DNA of 10,264 bases from Planctomycetales bacterium. GTDB taxonomy: Bacteria; Planctomycetota; Planctomycetia; Pirellulales; UBA7805. This document shows, in pieces, positions 1-5,999 of this stretch (position 1 is the stretch's first letter; each line of letters begins with the position of its first letter). The stretch spans positions 1 to 10,264 of the forward strand of contig WVZU01000216.1 of NCBI GenBank assembly GCA_011772275.1, read 5' to 3'. Position numbers and translations under genes: made by a program. The notes beneath the pieces were generated by a model. The model did no database searches. It was given only the letters and a program-made list of their open reading frames with translations, and had not been told where the DNA came from.

Positions 1-21
1 GGGGCTGATCGGCCTTTCTCC

Positions 22-606
22 ATGATTTTTTTGATCGATAATTTCGATTCCTTCACGTACAACCTTGTACAGCGCCTGGGCGAGCTCGATCCGCAGTTAG
101 AGATCGTCGTGCGTCGCAATGACGAGATTACGGTTGAGCAAATCGAGCGGTTGCGGCCCAGCCACGTGATCATTTCCCCTGGACCCTGCACGCCCAACGA
201 GGCCGGCATCTCTGTGGCTGCCGTGCGATGCCTGGCTGGGAAGGTACCCCTGTTGGGCGTCTGTCTGGGTCACCAGTCGATTGGTCAGGCGTTCGGGGCG
301 AACATTGTCCGAGCCGACCGGCTGATGCACGGCAAGACCGATTCGATTTATCACGACCAGCGAGTCCTTTTTGCCGGGCTGCCGAATCCGCTGACGGCCA
401 CCCGCTACCATAGCTTGATTATTGAGCCGAAGTCGTTGAGCGACGTGTTTGAAGTCAGCGCCTGGTCGGACGCGCCCGACGGTACTCGTGAAATCATGGG
501 AATTCGGCACCGCACCTTGCCGGTGTTCGGCCTGCAGTTTCACCCGGAAAGTTTTCTCACGGAAAACGGCACTCAGCTGCTGAAAAACTTCCTGGCCGTT
601 TCGTAG
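22..606 (+). CDS. pabA: Glutamine amidotransferase, component II of aminodeoxychorismate/anthranilate synthase
   Basis: This 194-residue protein is a class I (triad) glutamine amidotransferase. The family releases ammonia from glutamine and passes it to a chorismate-binding partner (PabB or TrpE) to make aminodeoxychorismate for folate or anthranilate for tryptophan. The start [15 protein letters not shown] is the classic opening of the family, and the length is normal. The oxyanion-loop motif PGPCTP lies at 53-58, the nucleophile Cys81 sits in GVCLGHQ, and His174 and Glu176 in FHPES complete the triad. No clear Shine-Dalgarno is visible in the 21 bases before the ATG. The partner subunit is not in the window and could lie to the left. 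TrpG and PabA cannot be separated by sequence, and one protein often serves both pathways, so the symbol is a convention. The family assignment is very secure. Confidence 0.95.
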   Translation: MIFLIDNFDSFTYNLVQRLGELDPQLEIVVRRNDEITVEQIERLRPSHVIISPGPCTPNEAGISVAAVRCLAGKVPLLGVCLGHQSIGQAFGANIVRADRLMHGKTDSIYHDQRVLFAGLPNPLTATRYHSLIIEPKSLSDVFEVSAWSDAPDGTREIMGIRHRTLPVFGLQFHPESFLTENGTQLLKNFLAVS

Positions 607-609
607 TTG

Positions 610-649
610 GCCCCTGCCAGATTTTTTGGATGGGGGTTGAGGCAGGGGC
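610..649. other. Long-loop inverted repeat after pabA
   Basis: A perfect 9-bp inverted repeat, GCCCCTGCC (610-618) and GGCAGGGGC (641-649), encloses a 22-nt loop that holds a run of six T. It begins four bases after the pabA stop codon. No T run follows the right arm, so it is not a textbook intrinsic terminator on either strand. It could be an mRNA 3'-end structure or a processing site. The pairing is seen directly; the function is unknown. Confidence 0.5.
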
Positions 650-708
650 ATGCGTGATGTGGGGTGTGGGATGCCATCTCTGGAACCTTGATACGGAACC
701 CGCCGCCG

Positions 709-2013
709 ATGATCTCTGCAGAACAGGCCCTGCAGCTTGTCCTGGACGCCGCTCAACCACGACCGCCGGCCCGCGTGTCGCTGGCCGAGTCGCTGGGCCG
801 GGTCCTGGGCGAGGACGTGGCCAGCGATGTCGACTCGCCACCGCACGACAAGTCGCTGGTGGACGGGTATGCGGTCAGCGCGGGTGCTTTTGGGGGTCGA
901 GCGGAAAATCGGTTGGTGGAACTGGCGGTCATCGCACAGATCGCCGCCGGCGAAATGCCCGTCGGCAAAGTTGCCCGCAGCACCGCCGTCCGTGTCATGA
1001 CCGGCGCGCCGATTCCTGAGGGGGCCGATGCGGTGGTGATGGTCGAGCAGGCAGAGTGGCAGGACGATCCGGCCGGGCCCCTGGGCGTGGTACGCTTTCC
1101 CCAAGGTATCCAAGTCACCGCCGGACAAAATATCATGCGACGCGGCGCTTCCCTCCGCCGCGGCCAGGTGGTGCTCGATTGCGGCATTTCCATTCTCCCA
1201 GCGCAGATCGGCCTGTTGGCCGAGGTTGGACGAGCGGATGTGGCGGTGGTGCCGCCGCCGCAGGTGGCCGTGCTGCCCACCGGCGACGAACTGGTCGATG
1301 TCGGATTTGTGCCGGGACCGGGCAAGATTCGCAACAGCAACGGACCCATGCTGATTTCCCTGGCTCGACAGGCTGGCGCCGTGGTCCGCGACCTGGGCGT
1401 GGGGCGCGACGACTACCCGCAACTTGCGGCGCTGGTCCACCAAGGCCTGCATGCCGACATCTTGATCACCGCCGGTGGCGTCTCGGCGGGCGTCCGGGAC
1501 CTGGTCCCCCAAGTGCTCCGCAAAGCGGGGGTTGCTCAGGTGTTTCACAAGGTGCGCCTCAAACCGGGGAAGCCGTTGTGGTTTGGGGTTCGTCGAGCGG
1601 GTGTTGAGGATCAGGGCGAAGCGGCGTCGACGCTGGTCTTCGGACTGCCCGGCAACCCCGTCAGTAGCTTTGTCTGCTTTCATCTGTTCGTCGCCCCCGC
1701 GATCGCTCGACTGGCCGGTCACCCCCGGCCGACAGCGATGCGGGTGATGGGCAGGTTAAGCGATCCTTTTCAACAGGGTGCCGATCGCGCGACGTACCAC
1801 CCGGCATGGATGGAACATGGCGATCCGCATGCGGTGCGGCTGATCCCCTGGCGGGGATCGGCCGATTTGCGGGCACTGGTCGATGCCAATGCCCTGGCGG
1901 TCTTCCCCGCCGAAAACCGCTCGTACCAGCCGGGGGACCCGGTCGAATGCCTGCTGTTGCCGGCCGGGCAAAATTCCATCTGGTCTGACCAGGCCGTTCG
2001 CCGTACGCTTTAG
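709..2013 (+). CDS. moeA: Molybdopterin molybdenumtransferase MoeA
   Basis: MoeA inserts molybdate into adenylylated molybdopterin, the last step of molybdenum cofactor synthesis in the cytoplasm. From the ATG at 709 the protein has 434 residues, slightly above the family's usual 400-410. Family motifs are in order: DGYAV (52-56), MTGAPIPEGADAVV (97-110), LPTGDELV (189-196), GKIRNSNGP (205-213), TAGGVSAG (254-261) followed by Asp264, LKPGKP (284-289) and GLPGNPVSS (312-320). The last third forms the small C-terminal beta domain. I chose 709 because MISAEQALQLVL is the usual MoeA opening. An in-frame GTG at 664 would add 15 uncharacteristic residues, although a purine-rich stretch precedes it. 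No molybdoenzyme or other cofactor gene is nearby, so the context adds nothing. The identification is very secure and the exact start less so. Confidence 0.95.
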   Translation: MISAEQALQLVLDAAQPRPPARVSLAESLGRVLGEDVASDVDSPPHDKSLVDGYAVSAGAFGGRAENRLVELAVIAQIAAGEMPVGKVARSTAVRVMTGAPIPEGADAVVMVEQAEWQDDPAGPLGVVRFPQGIQVTAGQNIMRRGASLRRGQVVLDCGISILPAQIGLLAEVGRADVAVVPPPQVAVLPTGDELVDVGFVPGPGKIRNSNGPMLISLARQAGAVVRDLGVGRDDYPQLAALVHQGLHADILITAGGVSAGVRDLVPQVLRKAGVAQVFHKVRLKPGKPLWFGVRRAGVEDQGEAASTLVFGLPGNPVSSFVCFHLFVAPAIARLAGHPRPTAMRVMGRLSDPFQQGADRATYHPAWMEHGDPHAVRLIPWRGSADLRALVDANALAVFPAENRSYQPGDPVECLLLPAGQNSIWSDQAVRRTL

Positions 2014-2204
2014 TTCCAGATACGATGCTCGATCGTCGTCGCAGTACCTGAAACAGCGGCGGCCCAGCGAAGCGCAGCGGCTAGGCGGGAACCAGCCGAG
2101 CGGAGTTTGGGGATCGCCGTTCCGAAAACGGGCCTCGCACCTTGGCAGCCTCGCAGCGTTTCTACCTATCCCTATCTTCCGTTACCGTTACGAATCTTTT
2201 TTTG

Positions 2205-3989
2205 ATGAGCACGGCGACCGGCAGAACGAGCGTGGACGGTGAGCGGAAGGCTTTGCAATCCGGCGGCTTGCAGCCTGCCGGCAGGGACACCCTCGCCGGC
2301 TCCCGCACGACCGTCGGGCTCGGCCTGCTGGGCAGCCTGACCTTCTGGATGTCGCAACCGCCCCTTGACTGGGGGCCGCTGGGCTGGGTGGCCCCCGTGT
2401 TCTGGCTGCTGTTGATCCGGCAGCCGCGGTTGAGCGGTTGGCGGCCGTATGGGGTATTGTACCTGGTGGGCGTCGTCTACTGGGGCGCCTCGACCTATTG
2501 GTTGACCTTGCCCCACTGGTCGGCCGCGCTGGGCTGGGTGGCCATGTTCTTGTACCTGGCCTGCTACGTCCCGCTGTTCGTGGGGCTCTCGCGCGTGGCC
2601 GTGCACCGCCTGGCGGTGCCGTTGATCGTCGCCGCGCCCGTCGTCTGGACGGGGCTGGAACTGGTCCGCGCCCATTTCGCCACAGGTTTCCTGATGGCCG
2701 CCCTGGCCCATACGCAGTATCGCTGGATCGGTTTGATCCAGGTCAGCGATCTGGTGGGCGCTTATGGACTCAGCTTTTTGATGATGTTTATCTCGGCCTG
2801 CCTCACGATGTCGTTGCCCGGTAGCCTGATGGGGATGGGAGGGCGGCCCGCGCCGCGGTGGCCGCTGGCGGCCGGGGCCGCCGCGCTGATCGCGGCACTG
2901 GCGTACGGCCACTTTCGCACGGTCGACCATCCGACACGCGCGGGACCCAAGGTGGCCTTGATCCAGGGCAGTATCGACACGGTGTTTGGCGGTGATCCGC
3001 TGCGGCAGCGGACGGCAATTTATCGACAGTACATCAATCTCTCCCGCCAGGCACTCCACCGCGACCCTGGCCTCGACCTGCTGGTATGGCCCGAGTCGAT
3101 GTATATCGTGCCGCTGGTGTTGATCGACGAAGGGGCGTTTCTGCCGGAGGAACAACTGGTCCAAGGGTTCCACTTCCCACCCGCCGAAGCCGCGGCCTAC
3201 CAGTCGGAAAAGCGGCTGCCGGAGGCCATTGATGAATGGCGCGCCGTGGGTCGAGCGTGGTTTTCGCAAACGGCCGCGACCATTGCCGAAGCGGCCGCCG
3301 CGGGCCGGAAAGATTCCTCGTCCACAAACAAGCCCGCGTTGTTATTGGGGCTCGATTGCGAACACTACCGGCCCGGCGGGCTGGATCGCTTCAATACGTC
3401 CCTCTACCTGAACCCCCAGGGAGAAGTGATCGACTATTACCACAAAATGCACCCGGTCATGTTTGGCGAATACGTACCGCTGGGGAACTGGTTTCCCGCT
3501 CTGTACCGCCTGACCCCTCTGTCCGGCGGACTGACGGCCGGATCGGAACCCAAGGCCTATGAGATTGCCGGCGCCCGTTTGACCCCCAACATCTGCTACG
3601 AGACGATCCTGCCGCATGTGATCCGCCGGCAGGTGGCCAGCTTGCGGGACGAAGGCCGCGAACCAGATATCCTGATCACGCAGACCAACGACGGCTGGTT
3701 CTGGGGGTCCGCGGCGCTGGACATGCACTTGATTTGCGGCGTGTTCCGGGCGGTCGAGTGTCGCAAGCCGCTGCTGATCGCCGCCAATACCGGCATCTCG
3801 GCTCATATCGATGCCGACGGCCGTATTCTGGCGCACGGACCACGGCGAGAAACCGATACCCTCATCGTCCGCCCCCAGATCGATGCCCGGCTGAGCGGCT
3901 ACGTGCTTGCCGGCGATTGGTTCGCCTGGCTGTGTGCCGCCTCCTCCGCCGGCCTGGCCCTGGTGGGATGGAAAGGCTGGAAACGCTGA
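2205..3989 (+). CDS. lnt: Apolipoprotein N-acyltransferase
   Basis: Lnt transfers an acyl chain from a phospholipid to the N-terminal cysteine of lipoproteins in the inner membrane. The protein has 594 residues, against 512 in E. coli. Seven hydrophobic segments lie at about 37-51, 57-71, 82-101, 110-133, 136-154, 184-204 and 220-237. A periplasmic nitrilase-type domain follows (about 248-560), then a last membrane segment at 564-589. The triad is visible: Glu297 in LVWPES, Lys414 in YYHKMHPVMFGE and Cys464 in NICYE, matching E267, K335 and C387 of E. coli. Glu to Lys spans 117 residues here and 68 in E. coli, so about 49 residues are inserted there, including a charged and Ala-rich stretch. 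NDGWFWGS (495-502) follows the Cys. The ATG at 2205 comes after a run of seven T and has no Shine-Dalgarno. A TTG at 2142 is possible but adds an unlikely N-terminus. Confidence 0.93.
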   Translation: MSTATGRTSVDGERKALQSGGLQPAGRDTLAGSRTTVGLGLLGSLTFWMSQPPLDWGPLGWVAPVFWLLLIRQPRLSGWRPYGVLYLVGVVYWGASTYWLTLPHWSAALGWVAMFLYLACYVPLFVGLSRVAVHRLAVPLIVAAPVVWTGLELVRAHFATGFLMAALAHTQYRWIGLIQVSDLVGAYGLSFLMMFISACLTMSLPGSLMGMGGRPAPRWPLAAGAAALIAALAYGHFRTVDHPTRAGPKVALIQGSIDTVFGGDPLRQRTAIYRQYINLSRQALHRDPGLDLLVWPESMYIVPLVLIDEGAFLPEEQLVQGFHFPPAEAAAYQSEKRLPEAIDEWRAVGRAWFSQTAATIAEAAAAGRKDSSSTNKPALLLGLDCEHYRPGGLDRFNTSLYLNPQGEVIDYYHKMHPVMFGEYVPLGNWFPALYRLTPLSGGLTAGSEPKAYEIAGARLTPNICYETILPHVIRRQVASLRDEGREPDILITQTNDGWFWGSAALDMHLICGVFRAVECRKPLLIAANTGISAHIDADGRILAHGPRRETDTLIVRPQIDARLSGYVLAGDWFAWLCAASSAGLALVGWKGWKR

Positions 3990-4012
3990 GGGGGGCTGGA
4001 AACGCTGAGCGG
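3975..4012. repeat. 19-bp tandem duplication across the lnt stop codon
   Basis: Two adjacent 19-bp units, 3975-3993 and 3994-4012, differ at one base (GGCTGGAAACGCTGAG plus GGG or CGG). The first unit encodes the last residues of Lnt and its TGA stop at 3987-3989. The second lies wholly downstream of the stop. This looks like a recent slippage or local duplication that left the protein unchanged. Confidence 0.8.
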
Positions 4013-4046
4013 CCTTCGCCGCGATCGCCGGAATGTTCTCCGAAAC

Positions 4047-4074
4047 AAGGGGAGCCGGCACCGGGGCTCCTTTT
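4047..4074 (+). terminator. Probable intrinsic terminator after lnt
   Basis: The arm AAGGGGAGCC (4047-4056) pairs with GGCTCCTTTT (4065-4074) around an 8-nt loop, using two G-T pairs. The core GGAGCC/GGCTCC is perfect and is followed by a four-T run. It lies 58 bp after the lnt stop and before the next promoter, where a terminator is expected. The T run is short, so efficiency is uncertain. Confidence 0.6.
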
Positions 4075-4111
4075 CCAAGCGAAAGAGGGGCTCTTTGCCA
4101 AGCGGAAGAGG
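4065..4111. repeat. Imperfect 23/24-bp tandem repeat downstream of lnt
   Basis: Two adjacent units, 4065-4088 and 4089-4111, share the pattern GGCTC, then T-rich, then CCAAGC, then GAAGAGG or GAAAGAGG, with one length difference. The first unit begins with the right arm of the terminator hairpin. Between the units the perfect short hairpin AAAGAG-GGG-CTCTTT (4082-4096) forms. It appears to be a partial duplication of the terminator's downstream half. Confidence 0.6.
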
Positions 4112-4350
4112 GAGACAGACCAGAACCGTACCTGGCCCCTGAGCGGGCACCCGCTTGCAGCGGATTGGCAAACCAGGGTGTGGGTCCAGAACGGCCTGGG
4201 AGAGTGCCTGGCGATCAAAGCGGCCGCGCCCGAATCCACCCTCTCGTTGCGAGGAGAAGGTCAACTGGAGAACACGTTTTGGAAGCTGCGTCGCCCGCCG
4301 GGTGAGCTTGCCACAACTGGTTCAGGCACAGGGGGTTAGCCGCCCTTAAT

Positions 4351-4380
4351 TTGACACGCGCAAGCGGCCGTAACTATACT
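4351..4380 (+). promoter_or_regulatory. Sigma70-type promoter of the 4541-9222 cluster
   Basis: A perfect -35 hexamer TTGACA (4351-4356) and a -10 hexamer TATACT (4375-4380) are separated by 18 bp, close to the housekeeping consensus. Transcription would start near 4387, giving a leader of about 150 nt before the ATG at 4541. The position between the lnt terminator and the cluster's first gene supports it. It is the best promoter in the window. Confidence 0.75.
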
Positions 4381-4437
4381 GAAAGTGTTCGTATCGTTAC
4401 GCGACCCGTGCAGCCGCGGCCAGGTGGGTTGGGCAGT

Positions 4438-4465
4438 CTTCCGGGCGAACGGAAGTCTTTTCGCC
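4438..4465 (+). promoter_or_regulatory. Leader hairpin with T run and a competing or pseudoknot pairing
   Basis: CTTCCG (4438-4443) pairs perfectly with CGGAAG (4450-4455) around a 6-nt loop and is followed by TCTTTT (4456-4461), which looks like a small intrinsic terminator about 50-75 nt into the transcript. The whole loop GGCGAA (4444-4449) is complementary to TTCGCC (4460-4465). The two pairings could coexist as a tight H-type pseudoknot or alternate, as in an attenuator. The complementarities are seen directly; the regulatory role is inference. Confidence 0.4.
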
Positions 4466-4490
4466 AGGGGGAACTGCGCCTGCGGCCCAT

Positions 4491-4516
4491 CGCCCGGCGG
4501 GTTTGGCGGCCGGGCG
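4491..4516 (+). promoter_or_regulatory. GC-rich hairpin just upstream of the ribosome-binding site
   Basis: A perfect 8-bp stem, CGCCCGGC (4491-4498) with GCCGGGCG (4509-4516), closes a 10-nt loop. It ends 10 nt before the strong Shine-Dalgarno AAGGAG at 4527-4532. All pairs are G-C, so it should be very stable in the mRNA leader. It could shield the leader or tune translation of the next gene. Confidence 0.45.
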
Positions 4517-4540
4517 CCGCGCTAGTAAGGAGCCGGTTCT

Positions 4541-5422
4541 ATGAATGTTGTGGGCAAAATCTTTGTGTTTCTGGTGTTTGTGATGAGCGTGGTGTTCAGC
4601 GCGTTTTCCGTGATGGTTTATGCCACGCACCAGAACTGGAGAGACGAGATTTTGCGAACCGAACCAGGAGCGGATGGCAAGCCGGGCTGGAAAAAGCAAC
4701 TGGAATTCCAGGAAGATCAGAAAAAGCAGGCCCAAGCGGAACTTAATGACCTGAGAGACGAACTCAAAGCAGAACGTGTCGCCAAGCGGCAACAGGTTGC
4801 CAAGCTGGAGCAGGAAAAGGAACGGCTACTGGCAGAAACCGGCAACCTGGCAAAACAAAACGAAGAGCAAGAAAAAAATCTGACCAAGGCCCTGGACGAC
4901 ATCAAAAACGCCGATGAGCTGTTGGAAAATGCGCGGACAGAAGGGAACGACTTGCGTGAGCAGATTCGCAAAGCGCGGGAAGAGATTGCGGGCAAGTACG
5001 ATACGCTGCTGGAAGTGCGCGAGCAATTGCATCAAAATCTGGGACAGATTGCCCTGCTGGAAGAACGCAACAAGCAGCTAAACGAGGCCGTCGGTCAGGC
5101 GGAGGCCTGGCTGAAAAAGTTCGGTGTGAATAAGGAAACCCCCCTGGACTCGATCGAGCCGCTGGTCGAAGGGCGGGTGACACGAGTCAAAAAGGTCACC
5201 GATGACGTTTTTGTGGAAGTTACCATTGGCAGTGACGATGGGCTCCGCAAAGGCCATCAGCTGGAGGTATACCGCGGCGGGACTTACGTGGGGCGAATCG
5301 ACATTATCAAAGCCTATCCCGACCGTGCCGTCGGCCGGGTCGACCGCCAATACCAGCAGATGCTGATCCAGGCTCGCGATCGAGTCAAAGCGCGGCGGAG
5401 CCTGACGCTCACCGCCGGCTGA
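4541..5422 (+). CDS. Single-pass membrane coiled-coil protein with MreC-reminiscent C-terminal domain
   Basis: I do not recognise this 293-residue protein as a named gene. The N-terminus has one membrane segment (about 5-28). A long, highly charged Glu/Lys/Gln-rich coiled coil follows (about 50-192), then a compact C-terminal domain (207-290) with the pattern VEVTIGSDDGLRKGHQLEVY and GGTYVGRID. This topology, and the G-x-x-DGL-x-KG turn followed by a GRI strand, recall MreC, the periplasmic scaffold linking MreB to PBP2. A similar turn also occurs in other small beta domains such as the FlgT C-terminus, so MreC homology is not proven. Start choice is firm: AAGGAG (4527-4532) lies 8 nt before the ATG. 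It is the first gene after the promoter at 4351 and heads a cluster containing mreB and a PBP2-type gene, which supports a shape-related role. Confidence 0.85.
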   Translation: MNVVGKIFVFLVFVMSVVFSAFSVMVYATHQNWRDEILRTEPGADGKPGWKKQLEFQEDQKKQAQAELNDLRDELKAERVAKRQQVAKLEQEKERLLAETGNLAKQNEEQEKNLTKALDDIKNADELLENARTEGNDLREQIRKAREEIAGKYDTLLEVREQLHQNLGQIALLEERNKQLNEAVGQAEAWLKKFGVNKETPLDSIEPLVEGRVTRVKKVTDDVFVEVTIGSDDGLRKGHQLEVYRGGTYVGRIDIIKAYPDRAVGRVDRQYQQMLIQARDRVKARRSLTLTAG

Positions 5423-5530
5423 AGTCGCGTCGGCGACCAGGTCGAACTGGCAGCGGAAGGCAGCGGGAGGCGGCAGGCAGAGCAAGGCAGATGGGGGCCG
5501 GGCGGGCCAGACTTGGGCCGCGGCCGCCGA

Positions 5531-5549
5531 GAAATTTTTTAGAAATTTT
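5531..5549 (+). repeat. Paired GAAATTTT motif before the small membrane-protein gene
   Basis: GAAATTTT occurs twice (5531-5538 and 5542-5549), 11 bp apart, about one helical turn, in an A/T-rich island inside otherwise GC-rich DNA. It ends just before the Shine-Dalgarno GAGGAG at 5555-5560. It could be an unstructured A/U-rich ribosome standby site or a protein-binding site. No matching -35/-10 pair was found around it. Confidence 0.4.
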
Positions 5550-5568
5550 GGGCTGAGGAGTTCCCGCG

Positions 5569-5787
5569 GTGGCAGAAGAAAAAGAGCAAAACGGACAAGA
5601 GGGTGCCGTCCAGAAGCAAAAGGCTAGCGTCTATACCATGATGCTGATCTGCTCGTTTCTTGCCCTGGTTCTGGCCTGCTTGCTGATGTACCTCGAACTG
5701 CGGCGGTACGATTTCGATATGGAAGCGGAAAAGTACAAAAGCTCCAGCGCGGCTCAGATCGTGGCGAACTCCCCGTTTTTGGGCTAG
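5569..5787 (+). CDS. Small single-pass membrane protein, function unknown
   Basis: This 72-residue protein starts with GTG, placed 8 nt after the strong Shine-Dalgarno GAGGAG (5555-5560), which makes the start convincing despite its rarity. The first 20 residues are polar and rich in Glu, Gln and Lys. One hydrophobic segment follows (about 21-43, centred on SFLALVLACLLMYLEL), then a short tail of about 29 residues with charged and aromatic positions. I do not recognise the family. It sits 146 bp after the coiled-coil gene and about 210 bp before mreB, where mreD would be expected, but MreD has several membrane segments and this has one. In size and topology it is closer to small bitopic partners such as FtsL or FtsB, without any sequence evidence for either. 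Confidence 0.75.
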   Translation: MAEEKEQNGQEGAVQKQKASVYTMMLICSFLALVLACLLMYLELRRYDFDMEAEKYKSSSAAQIVANSPFLG

Positions 5788-5883
5788 CTGCTAGCATCCC
5801 CCTTTCTGTATTCTCTGGACCCGGTTCCGGCACGGGCCAAACTTCGGCCGTGTGGGGTCGACCGGACCAGGTTTCGCGTCTTT

Positions 5884-5899
5884 GGTTCGGGGTCGAACC
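5884..5899 (+). other. Hairpin in the mreB upstream region
   Basis: GGTTCG (5884-5889) pairs perfectly with CGAACC (5894-5899) around the loop GGGT. It lies about 100 nt before mreB and about 100 nt after the preceding stop codon. No T run follows. It may be an mRNA structure or, as a DNA dyad, a binding site. Confidence 0.4.
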
Positions 5900-5943
5900 G
5901 ATATCCAAACGAAAACCTGAACGAAAACACCCAACTGGTTTCG

Positions 5944-5961
5944 TGCAGGCGGAACCCTGCA
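5944..5961 (+). other. Second hairpin in the mreB upstream region
   Basis: TGCAGG (5944-5949) pairs perfectly with CCTGCA (5956-5961) around a 6-nt loop. It ends 38 nt before the mreB start. The 212-bp gap that holds both hairpins has no convincing promoter, so mreB is probably read from upstream. The hairpins may then separate or tune expression of the two halves of the cluster. Confidence 0.4.
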
Positions 5962-5999
5962 GTTTCAAGCCCGAACTCTGACTGGCAAAGCGAGCAAGG

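Larger units (their letters stand above)
3990..4350. other. Gene-free region between lnt and the promoter at 4351
   Basis: No open frame here has a recognisable protein, a good ribosome-binding site or the codon character of its neighbours. The stretch contains the second unit of the 19-bp duplication, the terminator at 4047-4074 and the tandem repeat at 4065-4111. About 240 bp after that (4112-4350) I see nothing further to name. It reads as spacer between two transcription units. Confidence 0.6.

Noticed and set aside
97..1722. A 541-codon open frame on the minus strand opposite pabA and moeA
   Set aside because: It lies antisense to two certain genes. Its product is Arg/His/Gln-rich without any domain, as expected for a GC-rich antisense shadow.
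2142..2170. Possible promoter TTGGCA with CCTATC before lnt
   Set aside because: The -10 match is poor and no other support exists, so the lnt promoter is left undefined.
2172..3269. A 365-codon minus-strand open frame opposite lnt
   Set aside because: It overlaps lnt, whose catalytic motifs are unambiguous. The composition is low-complexity His/Gln/Arg and no ribosome-binding site was seen.
4196..4246. tRNA-like pattern (GAGAGTG with CACCCTCTC, and a CGAATCC motif)
   Set aside because: The span is only about 50 nt, the arms do not pair properly and no anticodon arm can be drawn.
4033..4305. Open frame of 90 codons downstream of lnt
   Set aside because: It runs through the terminator and the tandem repeat, has no ribosome-binding site and no familiar product.
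4351..4746. Open frame of 131 codons starting at the promoter
   Set aside because: It begins inside the -35 element and overlaps the well-supported coiled-coil gene in another frame.
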